DNA from: Pomacea canaliculata
Lineage: Eukaryota > Mollusca > Gastropoda > Architaenioglossa > Ampullariidae
DNA: 64,000 nt
Reading direction: 5' to 3'
NCBI RefSeq assembly: GCF_003073045.1
Contig: NC_037593.1
Location: forward strand, 11,022,735 to 11,086,734
The position numbers and the translations under genes are program-made. A model generated the notes under the pieces. That model worked only from the letters and a program-made list of their open reading frames with translations, ran no database searches and was not told the origin of the DNA. Shown here in pieces: positions 1 through 13,000 of this stretch (positions within the stretch are counted from its first letter, which is position 1; every line of letters starts with the position of its first letter).

Positions 1-2104
1 GCTTGGTGTTGGTACTGTCCAGAGGAAACTTAAATCAGTTGTCAGTGAACTCAGTAGCTTTGTATGCATTGGCAACATCTCATGTTTTCACAGCTACTTA
101 TTATTTAGGTCTTCCTGCCTCCACAAAAAGATGCACTACTTGAGTTTAAGTAACAAGAAAAAATAGCCAGTAGATTTAAGTTTAAAGAATGGAAGTTTAT
201 TGGGCATAAAAAAGGGAACTAAAGTATTTCTGGTTTAAATGTCTACTACAGACAATTCAAAAGGTAGCTGTTAAAATGAATTTGATATTGTTTTAGACAG
301 ATGTTCTGATAATATCTGGTGTATAGCAGGTGGAAAGTATTAAGCCAGACAACACCAGTTTACTGTAAATATGTTTAGGTTGCTTGCTTCCAATTTCTAC
401 AAATTTATCTGCCTTTTCTTACCTTTATGCACTGTCGGTGCATTTTTACCCTTTTTAATTTCGTCTGATGCTAGATCTTTTAAAGTAACGATCAGGCAAA
501 ACCAAATTTGTAAAAGAATCATTTTCACATTATTTCTGTGGTGTATGGATGTTTCAGATCCATGCTTGCACTTTTACTTTGAGTGAGGCTTTTTTAGCAA
601 GTGCTTCCTGATAAAATTTGTACTGCAAGTGTCAGGAGTACTCTGCACAGAAGGAATAATTCTGTGTTCAGCAAATGTGTTCTTTTTAACTATAACATAT
701 TTGCCATAGCGTTGAAGAACCAAATTATGTTTCATCTTATAACACTTTCTTATAACCAGAGAGATGAATTAATTTAGTGATATTGGAAGCAATGAAATTA
801 CAACAATATTGATATTTTTAATGTTATACTTATAGTTAGGAAGAACCATCTTTAGCTGTTTCTTGAAGATTTAGAATTTTAGCACTTTGCATGTAAGCCT
901 AGCTGACTTCTAGATATGTGCCAAATTTCCCCTTTAAAATATCTAAGGTTTTTTAACATCTTAGGAAGTGGATAATCTGGAATTTTAAGTTTAACTTATG
1001 GATTTGGTGTTTTGTATTTCACTTTGACAAAATAACTGCTTAAAATCTGTATGGTTCAGGGATTTTGATTGTTGAATGATAGATGTGTGGGGAGCTGTGG
1101 ATCACTTAACATTTGTTATGTTCTGCAAGTCATGCAGATGGTTTCTTTCTACATACTGTTTGTGGCATTCATTCTCTTTTTACTCTGATGAAACCATAGC
1201 ATATGGAAAGCACCTAATTAATTTCAGCAGAAAATCTTTTGGAAAAAAGTACCATGCATATGTATACAGAGTAGCTATTAATACTGGAAAATATGAACTT
1301 AAAATATTATAAGGTTAATGCCCAGAACTGGAACAGCAAACAATTCAGGGTTAACTTGCATAGATGTAAAACACAAACAGTAGGCCACTATTTTTTGTAG
1401 GTTTCTTCATGTGTCCTGCTTTCGGCCACAGTGCTTACATTTAAATTCATTATATTAAGGGTTATTACATGCCATACCTAAGTAGAACTCGTACTTGCCA
1501 CCAAGTGGAATGTGTGACTTTGTGTGCTGCTAGAAAGCACCATTAATAATTCACTTACGGTCCTTGATTTGTAGACATAAATATCACACTTCATACAGTT
1601 AATTAAAGTTTGAAAATAGCAGAAGCAGTTTTTACACACATCATCTCACTTTCCTGTCTGAGTCTTCTTTAATTCATTCAACTTGGACAAATCCATACAA
1701 TTGAGGTGCAGCTATGAAGATATTCACATATATGTGGGTCTAAGCAGTATAGGAAGACTTAAAACACAATATTCAGTTGGTTTTAAATAGGTTGCAACTA
1801 GAAGGAAAATGGAGGAACCTTTAACTGATATTCATGTAACAGAAGATACAAGAGTGTGGTAGTTATTTTTTATTGTGATTGCCGCACTCAGAAATAGTGT
1901 TCTTGTTTTCTATCAGTTCTTGTTTTTCTATCACACAACAGTGCAATCTGTTGTAGTGCGTGATGCAGTAAAATTGTTACTTGCTTACATCATCCTTAGG
2001 TAAATTCAACTTTTGTGTAAATTGTACTTTTTATGTATGGTAATGCAATAAACCACTTAATAAATTGTAGTTTAAATGTATTGCAAAACAAAAACTGTGT
2101 TCAG
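1..2104. other. Upstream or first-intron sequence of YTHDF
   Basis: AT-rich sequence with no supported exon. It is probably the intron, or the upstream region, before the first visible YTHDF coding exon. ORFs of 71 and 78 codons lack recognisable domains and splice support. Confidence 0.4.
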
Positions 2105-5100
2105 TGTCCGCAGGACCAGGTAAAGACGGAATGAAGGAGGAGGAGGCTTACATGCCCCAGCCACATCAGGTAATACCTTATTTCCTAGTAATTGATGGTT
2201 ATCTGTGGTTATATCAAGATTTAGTTTTGCTGGTGATTTGAAAATACCAGTTTCAGTATCTCTCTCTTTTGTATGAACTGTATAATTGTATTGATCCATG
2301 CACTTTAGAAATAGCTTTGGCTATCAAGTTTGAATAGCTCAGCTATATGCACTTTCACTTTAGAGAACATGTTTTGCAGAATGACATAATTAAAAGTGCC
2401 TTTTCTCAAGCGATTATTGCTTTTTGTAAATTTTTTAATAATAATAAATGTGTTATTTGTATAGCACACATACTCTTGTAAGGAGCATGCTCTAAGCACT
2501 TGAGACAAGTCCAGTGTGCCTACTTCTACGTCTTCCCTTTACTCACAGCTGTTGTCTATACAGTTTGAATAAAGTTTTTAATTGGTTCCAAAATCCATTC
2601 ACACTCAGTTGATGCTCTTTATAAGTTTTTAAAACTCGTAATCATTAAAAAAAGAACTGCAGTTTTCCCCATTTCAGACCTGTTTTCCTGTACAGGTTAG
2701 CCACACTCAGTACAGGAAATCCTCACAATTACAGAAAATACCAGTAAGGCAAAAAAGAATAGCTTTTTTTTTTTAATTTTTCTCGTCTTGATATCATTAT
2801 TTCTTGTCTTTAAGTTGATGTAATGAAAAAAGATTCAGTTTTTTTTTTTATTATTTAATTGAGGTCTATTGGCTGTTGTGACAATGTTTAATTAAAAATG
2901 ACCACATTAAGTAGCTTCAGTTACTGAATTTTACTAGACAGGAAGAAAGCATATTTCTAGCTCTTTTGATTCAGCAAAAGATCTGCAAAAATAAAAAAAG
3001 GAAAGACAAAATCATGGGGTTCAAGTTCAGAAATTTTGAAGCAAATACCCCAACATTTCAGGGATAAAAGGATGTTTGCAGATGTGATTTAAAAATTGCT
3101 CACAGTGGTAGTTACACAGACATACATATCATAAATGAATTATTGAATACATTATGAATAAAACATTAAAATCAGTGAACATAAAGAAATGTGTTTACAA
3201 TGTGTATCTTTGTGTTATTGTATTAGGCTGCTTTGAATGCTCCCATTTTGAAAGGGCCTACCGACATCATTAAAATTGACTGGTCAAGATCTTTCTTTAA
3301 AGAAGTAATTTTTTTTATGTCAGAATCGTCCCCAAAACCTCAAATTTATTTGAATTTAACAGTAAAGAAAATGTCATAGGACTGGTGGTTATTATAAAAA
3401 AGGAAGAAGTCCTTGTGAGAGAGGATGATTGAATAAACATTCACTGTCATGAAAAAGAGATCAAGCTGCAGCCAAGATGTTTAGGAAGTCCCCACCAACG
3501 TATGTTCCTCTCAGGTTGTTTATTAGATGTGTAGTGAAATGAATCGACAGCTGATTTACTAAGGCTGTAATGCCTAAATCCCAGACATACAGCAAAGGAA
3601 GAGAAAAAGTCACCTTTTATAGGTAAGTAGTTCTCCCAACATCTCAGGAAAAGCTAAAGTGCCTGTTTCTGGACAGAAAGCAGTCTGTTGAATCGGTTTT
3701 AAGCTCTACGTTACTGTCCAATTGTTTATAAGACAAGAACAAATGCTTAATTCTAAATTGTTAAATGCAAGGGGAAGTTTGACTAAAGAAGAGCAACTGG
3801 AACAATCAGATGTAACATTAAATGCACATAAAATGTGCTGATTTTTGTGATCTAAATATTTTAGCTTGGATTCATAATTATCAGAAGCTTTTATGGGTAG
3901 ACTTGCTTTCACTTGTGTGGGGAAGTAGTAGATTACATTTTACCTGCCACAGAATGTGAAGTTATTTTACTAGCATAGGAATTTTCTAAAAGATGGAGCA
4001 AGTGCACATTATTTGGTCAAAGGTGAAGAGGGAAGCTCACAGCTAAAGAAACATTCTTTTAATTGTGACAAAATAAGATGATGCATTAAGTTCATTTTGA
4101 CCCAATGGTGTTTTTCAGAACTGTTAGACAAACATTTTTATTTTTTGAAAAACCTAAAGAGGGCAGTGTGGAATGTGCTGCTACTCTGAGATTACAAATT
4201 TTATAAAAACAATATGTACAATATGTTTTTTACTATTTGTTGTGTCTAAAAACATTACTTATTGCTCCTTTACTAGATTTTTACTTTTTCCACCATATTT
4301 TTCTAACACAAAAGTAACCCAGAGGCTATCAGAAGGAGTTTCTTTTAGTAAATTACTGTTGAAAATGATTCAGGTAGGCCTACCTAGAAGGGCATGGAAA
4401 CAGCTATCTGCAAGTAGCAGATTTAGCCATCCTGAGTAATGGTATAAAATACTTCATTAAGCTTTCTTAAATAAACTTTGGTTAATCACTAAAAGTTTGT
4501 CAAAATGTGTGACTTTTAAACATTAGCGTAGGGAAAAGATTAAAATTCAAAATTGTTAAAGCTTTCTTTCACTCCTGATAATGTTTGGTTAGCATGTTTA
4601 ACCCTCCTAGCCGGATGGGCCAAAAACATGGCTCTGTTCATGTGACCCAACAGTAGTAAACTGTGAATTTTCTGGATTATTGCTGTCACAAGGAAGAAAG
4701 TGGGCAATTTTCATTACTTTTATTGCAAAGTTCGAGTTTTCTACTTAACAAAAATTTATAGGTTTCGTGGTCTACTGTTTACCTAAAAGCAGCAAAGTAT
4801 ATAAACAAGTATCACCCACTGACATCTTGGAAGTCTTGGAACTTGTTTAAAATTATTAATTTCTACTTGGTGAAATACTCTGTGGTCTCCAGTCTTTTGT
4901 GGACATCAAACTTTTAATTCTTGCTTGTTGTGACAAGAGCTGTTAATTTGGTAAAAAAAAAAAGAAAAAAAACAAAAAAAACACCAGAAAACCTATAATT
5001 GTTTAACACGGTGTAGACGAGCCTTTCAAGTATGAGATTAAAATGTGAAGGGAGTGATTCTGTCCAAACATTAAACAAAGTCAAGCAGAGCTACTGAAAC

Positions 5101-8100
5101 AAGTTTTTTTTTTAGACAGTTTCGTAGCTGTGCGTGCAACAGCCTTGCATCTCTTTGGAATACCACACCAAACAAAAATTCTATGAAATCAGTTTGTGTG
5201 GGACTCAAGAATTACCATCTTGTAGATAGGAAGTGGGAACCATGTGGAATGGCTCCAAAAGCAGATCAGGCTTGATGCCAGTAGGAAGAGGTAATGCCAG
5301 AATGCCAAAGATCTGTGAATTGTGGTCTTGGCTGGCATGCTAAACAATAATGGGAAAAGCAGACGAAGATGATTCCAGAAAAGAAAAATTAATGTACTAT
5401 CTCAGTATGAAATTTTTTTTTTTTTACTGTAATTGTATGTGTATAGATGTGTGGTGTATCTTTCTCATTTCTCTTGTATATACACTAACATAGCAGTGAG
5501 ATGTGAAACTGGAATTATTCATGATCACTTTTATTATTAACATGTATTATTTATTGTATTTTGGTTCATGCACTTAGCTTGTTTAAGGATAGTGTTTCCC
5601 TTTTTCCAAACACACATAGAAGATAGAGTTGCATCAAATGCATTTTAATATGATATATATAAAAATAAACATTCATGGACTGATGATTGATAAGTTCAAG
5701 GTGTGAGTATAGATTACCATGGTAATGGTGTCATTATCATACCCAACAAGTCACTCCATCTGTCACATTGATTTTCATATTTTATTCATATTCATAACAT
5801 TAGCTGGCTCTCCCCCCCCCTTTCCTTTTCCCACTCAGGAAGAGGGGAAAGAAAATTCAGCAGTATAAGCTAATATTTGACATGGTATTTAATACCAGAA
5901 GTAAAATTTTATCAGAAAAGCAAAATGTGCTATAGGAAAGCAGATACCTCAGTATATGTTGGAATTTTTTTTTTTAAAAGGAAAGAAGATGGGCATTTAT
6001 TTCAAAAATCCTTAGCATTTAAAGAATTTACTATCAAATTTCCATTTTATCCAGATTCTTTACACTAGGCCTTAATTGTTTGCAGAGTGCTTACACCAAT
6101 CCAGGCCAGATGCCAAGTCCAGGTGGAACCGAGTCTTTTTTCCAAAGCTACTATACCCCAAACATGTCCTACCCTTTCATGGGCCAGGGATTGGGCACGA
6201 CTGATGGCCCCTGGTCTAATGGCGGTGACACCCCGATGTTCGGTATGGGCTATGACTACAGCAGCATGTACAGTGGATTTGGGTTCCCTTTCAGTAGCTG
6301 GGAATATCCAAGTGACTACTGGGGGAATGCAGCAACACAGCCAACAGCCCGGAAGGATCCTCGGCCTTACCAGGAAACGGACTATTATGGAGAACCACCT
6401 ATGATGCCTCCAGACTATGGGGTGATGAATGGGGCAGGGCCTGACCGCGGTGATCCCATGGCTAGCGTGGAACAGGGACTTCGTGGCATGACCCTTCATG
6501 GCGGCATCGACAAGAAGATGGAGGCAGCAGCCATGGCTTCTGAAGTTATGGCGGGCATGCCCAGTCAGGAAATGGTGGCACCCCCACCTCCCCAGTCCAT
6601 CTCTGCTGCAATGCCTGGCATGGGAGGTCAAGGGATGGGCGTTAGCCTAGGAACTGGGAATGTTGGAGGAGGTGGCTCTGTGCCTAAGAAAACATCATGG
6701 GCAGCCATTGCATCTCAGCCAGCTAGGCCCCAGTCCCAGATGCGACCCAGGACCATCCCACGTGCTCCTGTTAATCCTAACAAGCCTCATAGCATGGACA
6801 TTGGCACGTGGGAGAGCAGGGGAAGCGCAAGTGTTGGTGGCGGGACTGGCTCAGTAACCAAACCACAGTCCCAGCGCCAAGCTTGGAGTGCTCCTCGCCA
6901 GCGCCAGATGGGTAGTGGCAGCAGCGGCAATGGTGGGAGTGGAGGACATGCAGGTACTAATAGTAACAGCAACAACAGCAGCAGTGGAAGTAGCAGTGGC
7001 AGTGGAGGGCATCAGCAGAACCACCATGGGGGCAGTTCAGGCAACTCTGGCTCTTTCAGTGGTCAAGGAACCAGCAGTTCTGGTGGCGGTTCAGCTAGTG
7101 GCAATGCTACATCGCATCCTGTGCTAGAGAAGCTCAAGCAGGAAAACCAGTACAACCCACGCGAGTTTAACCTTTCTCCCAAGGGGGCTCGTTTTTTTAT
7201 TATTAAAAGCTACTCGGAGGATGATATCCACCGCTCCATCAAGTACAACATTTGGTGCAGCACCGAGCATGGAAACAAGCGCCTTGACCAGGCGTTCAGA
7301 GAACGTGAGGGGAAAGGTCCAGTCTACCTCATCTACTCTGTCAATGGAAGTGGCCATTTCTGTGGCATTGCCCAGATGGTGTCACCTGTGGACTACAACA
7401 AGAACTCTGGAGTCTGGGCACAGGACAAGTGGAAGGGTCAGTTCGAAGTCAAGTGGGTGTATGTCAAGGATGTTCCCAACTCGCAGCTGCGTCACATCCG
7501 CTTGGAGAACAACGAGAATAAGCCTGTGACAAATTCCCGTGACACCCAGGAGGTGCCTCCTGAGAAGGGCAAGCAGGTACTGAAGATTCTTCACAACTAT
7601 AAGCATACAACATCCATCTTTGACGACTTTGTGCACTATGAGAAGCGCCAGGAAGAAGATCAGCAGACCACAACCCCAGGAGGCAGTACCGGAAGCGGAC
7701 TTCCACATGGTCATGCCCATGATCGAGGCGATAGGGGCAGTGGGAGCAGTCAGCGTGGTGGTGGTAGTGGTGGCGGCGGCGGTGGCCGGGTAATTGTCTT
7801 TTTTCTTCTTTTTTTTATTATTAATTTTTGCATTATGTCACTTAAGGATAAATTGGTATTTGTTTCCCTTACTTTCACCCCCTTGTCTCATGTTTGCTAC
7901 CTTTTGTCTGATTTTCTTTTCCTGCATCTTTATCTGGAAGTTTTATTTCCAGTAGGTTAAGACAGCCTTAGTAACTTGGAGACAACTATTTTTTTATGTT
8001 TTCTCATTTATGTATGAACAGAAATGCAAGTAAGTGTCTAAAACTGTTAATCTTAGCTTAAAACAGTTTTTTATGCAGATACAAGCTTTATTTTTTAAAG

Positions 8101-8832
8101 AATGTTGTCATTGCTAAACATTTCCTAGCATTTATGGGTAAGATGACAGTAAAGCTGTCTTGCTTGTTAAGGTTGTCTCTTGTTCATGTTATGCCCCTCC
8201 TACTTCCACCTACTGCTGACCAAATATGTATGGTTACATTTTTTATATTATTTTGTAAAGTATGAAGAGAAAGGTAAAGCTGGGAAGATCAATCAGTCTT
8301 AAGCATTTTTTTTTTATGAGGCATTAGCTCAGAAATTTGTAAATTGTTTGAAGAACCTTGTATCAAAATACAGTGTATCATCTTTAATAATGTTGATTTT
8401 TACACATTAAAGGCTACAAAAGACTCAGTTTTGTTAAAAGAAGTTGATCTAAAGATGTTGCAAGCAACTTACCCAATTAGGAAAATGACTGAAGTTTTTG
8501 TAAGGCTCATTTATGTAAACAAAGTATTGAAATTAACACCAGTGATTACACAAGATAATGAAAAAGTTATCTTTGTATTAGTAAAATAAGATATAGTAAC
8601 CAGGTTTGTTTGCACAGGGTGGTCTCTTGGAGAAAAGAAACATAAATGTACCATTTCTTACATAAAATATCACAGTTCATTTTGTCAGCCTTGACATACG
8701 TACAAGACCTACAGATTATGACTTTATTTCATGTTTGGTTTAAGGATATTATAGCTAATGATAGCCACAGTATGCTGACTATGATATTTTTTTTTTTCCC
8801 AGGACTCTCGCCGTGGAGGCCGCCACAACTAA
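2105..8832 (+). CDS. YTHDF: YTHDF-family m6A-RNA reader (5' end not resolved)
   Basis: Cytoplasmic reader that binds N6-methyladenosine in mRNA and affects its decay and translation (family knowledge). Visible coding exons are 2105-2169 (reads [21 protein letters not shown]... in phase 0; an acceptor at 2113 is also possible), 6086-7789 and 8803-8832 (DSRRGGRHN, then TAA). The middle exon holds a Tyr/Pro/Gly/Met-rich N-terminal region, a conserved [15 protein letters not shown] motif, an [12 protein letters not shown] motif, a Gly/Ser/Asn-rich linker, then the YTH domain from about [12 protein letters not shown] to [11 protein letters not shown]. The three aromatic-cage tryptophans are present: IWCST (7253-7255) and VWAQDKW (7415-7417 and 7430-7432). 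The intron after R at 7789 uses GT at 7790, and the acceptor is a T-rich tract plus CAG at 8802. The start codon is not certain: exon 2105 begins TG-TCC-GCA, so an upstream exon ending in A would create ATG across the junction. Confidence 0.95.
2446..2512 (+). repeat. Short dispersed repeat (AATAATAATAAATG type), copy 1
   Basis: Lies in the large YTHDF intron (2170-6085). It begins with an AATAAT tract, then TTTGTATAGCACACATACTC, a few bases, and AAGGAGCATGCTCTAAGC. The same order of blocks occurs at 19,890-19,965, with weaker relatives at 12,521-12,600 and 56,345-56,415. The rest of this intron shows only AT-rich sequence and homopolymers. Confidence 0.55.
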
Positions 8833-10045
8833 GCCTTCATGGTTAAGCCAGTGGTGCATGCTGGGAAAGGATGTAACCCCTACTGTGAAGTCCTGTGGCA
8901 CACTGAATTGCTCGTGCACAAAAAACCATCTATGCTGACTTGCTCGATGATGGGGGAAATCGCTCTGGGTTATGGATGATGCACCTTTTAATCAACTTGA
9001 AGAATTGTAGTCATAGCAGACTCTCGCCCTAGGCTTGATGACTTTGATTTTCTTCTGCCCACCCCCTCTTCCCTTAATCTGCTTCTTTTTCTGCCCTTTT
9101 TGCCCTTGTTACTATTCCCCCTTTTCTCTTGTTCCATCTTCTCTCTGAATTCTTAACAGTTTTCTGCTTGGTGTTGATGTGGCTGAATTACAACCAAAAA
9201 AAAAAAGGTTTCTACTGGAGGATGATTGCAGAACTTCATAGGACACAGCCGGGATGTTAGCCTTTTACTGGCTGTTTTACCAGCAATTGTTGAGTGGATT
9301 TCATACGTGTATGTAGCTTACAACTTTTATTCTTTTCCTCCCACCCAACTTTTATGATATCCTATTTCATATGGAACCCCAAATGGGCTTGGTCTCTTTT
9401 GCTAGAGTCAAACATGCACCAGTGGATTTGATGCTGAGACAACTGTTGACTTCTGTGCTCTGTTTATATGACCAGTGGAGGGTTTTAACAATTTGTGTTT
9501 TCACTCAACTGGATGCTTGGCAACCACGCCTCTGAGCTGTGCTGTGTAGGTGTTTCGGGCTCAGCCATGTGATGCACTGTACAAACAGTTATATTCAAGC
9601 TGTGTAGAACTGACACATTTGAACCTACTATTGGTATGGACAAAAAAGAAAATTAAGCAGAATAAACAAGAAGAAAATAGACCTTTATAAAGACATCTTG
9701 AGTGCACTTGTGATGAAGCCTCAATATTTTCCCAAGGCTTTGTGCTACAAAGACTGGATTTATCCACAAATAGACTACACTGTTGACAGAAAAAAGAACT
9801 TTTCACCTATAAGAAACAGATACATGAATACTGTTGGAAAGCTTGTTTTGTTTTTGTTTTTTTTTTAAACTGGATAAAGGTAATGTGCAAACTTCCTGCC
9901 TGTTGCTCATTGTGATGCCCTGACTGAGTGCTGCTACGAAGCAGAAACAGCGGAGGATGCAGCTGACACTGCAGCAAGCTCTGGCCCATGGGGATTGGTA
10001 GAACACTGGTTCCATTATTCCCAATAAAATGTGTACCTGATCTGT
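8833..10045 (+). other. YTHDF 3' UTR
   Basis: No coding sequence continues after the TAA at 8830-8832. The stretch is AT-rich with pyrimidine tracts. It has a possible early AATAAA at 9661-9666 and a stronger one at 10023-10028, followed by a T/GT-rich stretch typical of a downstream element. ORFs here on the minus strand have no domain or splice support. The exact cleavage point is not visible. Confidence 0.7.
10023..10028 (+). terminator. YTHDF distal polyadenylation signal
   Basis: Canonical AATAAA about 1.2 kb after the stop codon, followed within 20-45 bases by TGTCCGTGTTTTTC, a GT/T-rich downstream element. Confidence 0.65.
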
Positions 10046-13000
10046 CCGTGTTTTTCATTTGTTTGCTGCCACACACATTTATTGCCTGGTTGCAGGCATC
10101 ATATCTTGCACAGAGGCAACCTGAAACAAAATTTTGATAAAGATGCTTGAAAAAAAGTAACACCTATTTAAGACTACAAAAATGAATGTACAAACCAATT
10201 TGTAAGTGAATACTAATGCATTCTTTTAAGGAAAACTGAAAGATACAGTGGTGAATTACACTACAAAGCAGGTTCTTTTAAACAAATTTTCCAAATTAAA
10301 TGCTTTGATCTTCCTAAATGGAACTTCAAATTGACGTGTAATGGTCAGCATTTGGTAACTTTGGGTAAAGTTGTCGGATGCAGGTTTGGGTTATCTGATT
10401 TTTGCTTGACTGGTATGCAAGTGTATCCTTTGAAGTAAAACATAAATGCTTAGAAGCACCATGAAAATGCATGTTGGATTTGAGTTTCTTCACTTGGTTC
10501 TGTTGTCAGATAGCTTCAACCTTGGTGCTTCACAGGAGAATGGGGAATACAAGTTCTCTTTAAATCAGTGAACTGGTTCCTGCTGAAAATACTTTTCAGG
10601 TTACAGCAACAAAAATATACATTTCCTAGGTGTAAATACTCTGCCTTGGTCCAGGATAAATAGGTCTGCAAATGCCCACAAGATTTGATGCTGTTTAAAG
10701 TGAGAATTCCATTGACTTTAAATTTCTAGGGATTGAAGAATTTAGTGCGATGTGTAACTGAACTTGTCTTTGTTCCTTGTCCAAAACCACTCTCTACACT
10801 GTTGCCCTAAAGCAGGGCAACATTTGAAGAAATATCAAACTGAAGGTCTTCAACATCACATACCGCAACACAGGAAAGAGATAAATAACCACTAGAGTTG
10901 TAAAGATCTGCATGCCTCAAGTTTCCACTTACCTATCCTACACTGGGTATTTTGATGAAGAAATGTTTATTCTTGTGGCAAGAAATAGATTGGCTTAAGA
11001 ATGAACCCCCAAAGCTGTGTAGATAATTTTTTTTTCAACTTTGAAAGCTGTTTGCTATTTGAAATTGGAGAAAGAATGTGAATTCACTGTTACTACATGC
11101 CCTGTGTCAGCCCTGATGCCTTCACAGGGTAATTAAACTTGCAGAAAGCTGGAAACTCAAATTACAGAGAGTGCATGTAGTTATGCAAAAATATCAGCTA
11201 ATGGGATTGAAAGCTGATAAGACCATCAAACGACAGTTATTGTGCTGAATCAGGAAGTAAAATTTAAAGTGAAATGTATGTCCAACTTGCTTGATCTTTA
11301 AGAAAAACTGTTTTCATGTGTAAAAATGCACAGAAAATGTTGCATTACCATAGGAAAAAAAAAACAGATGCAAGACCTAAATTTGGGCAACAAACAGAAG
11401 GAACTTAAGTCTAAAAAGTAAATTTTGATTAAAAAAAAAAGATTTAATTAGAAGATAATGTGAACATTTCATGGATACAGTGTTAGCCTTTAGGTTTAGC
11501 TTGAATGTTACTCCATATAATAAGATCATCACAATTTAGTTTCGTCTTTTCAGTATTATAGGAATATATATACACAGTACCTAAAACGGCGATTGGTAAT
11601 GTAATTCTTAGAAATGAATATCCTACTGGTGGTTATATTTAAAAACTTTTAACGCCATGTGACCTGTAGCAGTACGTCTAGTGTGTGTCAACTGATGACT
11701 TAGGCCCCACGTTTCAAGGACACTCCCTGCTGCTGTAGTGGTTTTGCTGCCGCTAAATGAAAAACTCTAGAGTGGAGAAAAGGGACAGCCGAGAATTAAT
11801 GCATGCAGTAATCAGGTAATACAGCACATAATCTAGGGTTTTTTCTAAATTCACTAATGTACAGGAATTTTGTGGTAAAGGTAATCCCCAAATCTTTTCA
11901 GGTCCTTGTGGGCTGTGTTAGAGACATTACTTTTTTCAGGGCCAGATGGTGGTTCCCATCTATCCCTTGCTACCTTACTTTCCCCACCCCTCTATGGAGT
12001 CAGGTACCCATTCTCGCCAGCTGGGTTGACTGGGAGAAGTTTGCTGCGCTAATCGGGCATTGAACCAGCGTGCTCTCAATTCAGATGCCAGCCAGTGCTA
12101 CAACCACTATCCAGTTCCTTTAGTATTCAAGTATGTGGATTTCTGCTGAATCTTATTTTGCAGATATTCCATCCATTGAAGGAACTAGTGGTTCTGTCAA
12201 CTTTGCAGTGATAACGAAAATAATTGGAGGGTAGCACGTGCTTTTGTTGTGGCTCAAGAATGATATCTGAAATTTGAATATTGTGAATACTCTAAAAATT
12301 GGTAATGTTGACTTTACTCCACACTTCCTTCAACATTTTTTTCTTTCTCATGAATCTGTAACATTTATGTTTCCTGTTTTTCTAGAGTAATCTGTTGCTT
12401 GTATTTTGGCGCTCTGTGCTGTTTCAAGTCTAAGTGATGCTTGTGAAGTATTTGGGACTAGTGTAGCCCAGGTCGATCTTTGTTGCAGGAATGTTCAGTT
12501 TGCACACATCAGTTAGATGCCATATAATAATAAAAATTGATTTGTAAAGTGCTTATTACCACCACTAACGGTGGGCTAAAAGCGCTATACTAAGAAGAAA
12601 AACAAAAGAATAATGGATGCTGGACTCAAAAACAATAAGTTTCAGTGTTCTTATCATTATTACATATGATGCTGCATCTGGTGTAAGGATACCATTAGTG
12701 GAAATACAGTGGACATAGATGGACACTCATTGCAACAGAATTGCTCACCAAAACATAATCTGTATAAACCCAGCAAGGTGCACACTTTGGGGGACACAAC
12801 CGTAACCTAATTGTGAAAGTGGAGTTATCTCCCTTATACCAATAATTAAAGATTAGGGCGGTCTAACTTTGAATATTTCTTTTAAGAATTAGAGGATCGA
12901 AGAAAGCTTTCGCCAATTTTAGTACAGTTTAGTTAATAATTAAACATAAGTTTTACAGATCACAAAATAGAACTACAAACATGTTTCTCCTAATAAAATC

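Noticed and set aside
6065-6631. 188-codon minus-strand ORF opposite YTHDF, and other ORFs overlapping 6.1-7.8 kb
   Set aside because: Shadows of the YTHDF coding exon: no domains, no splice support.
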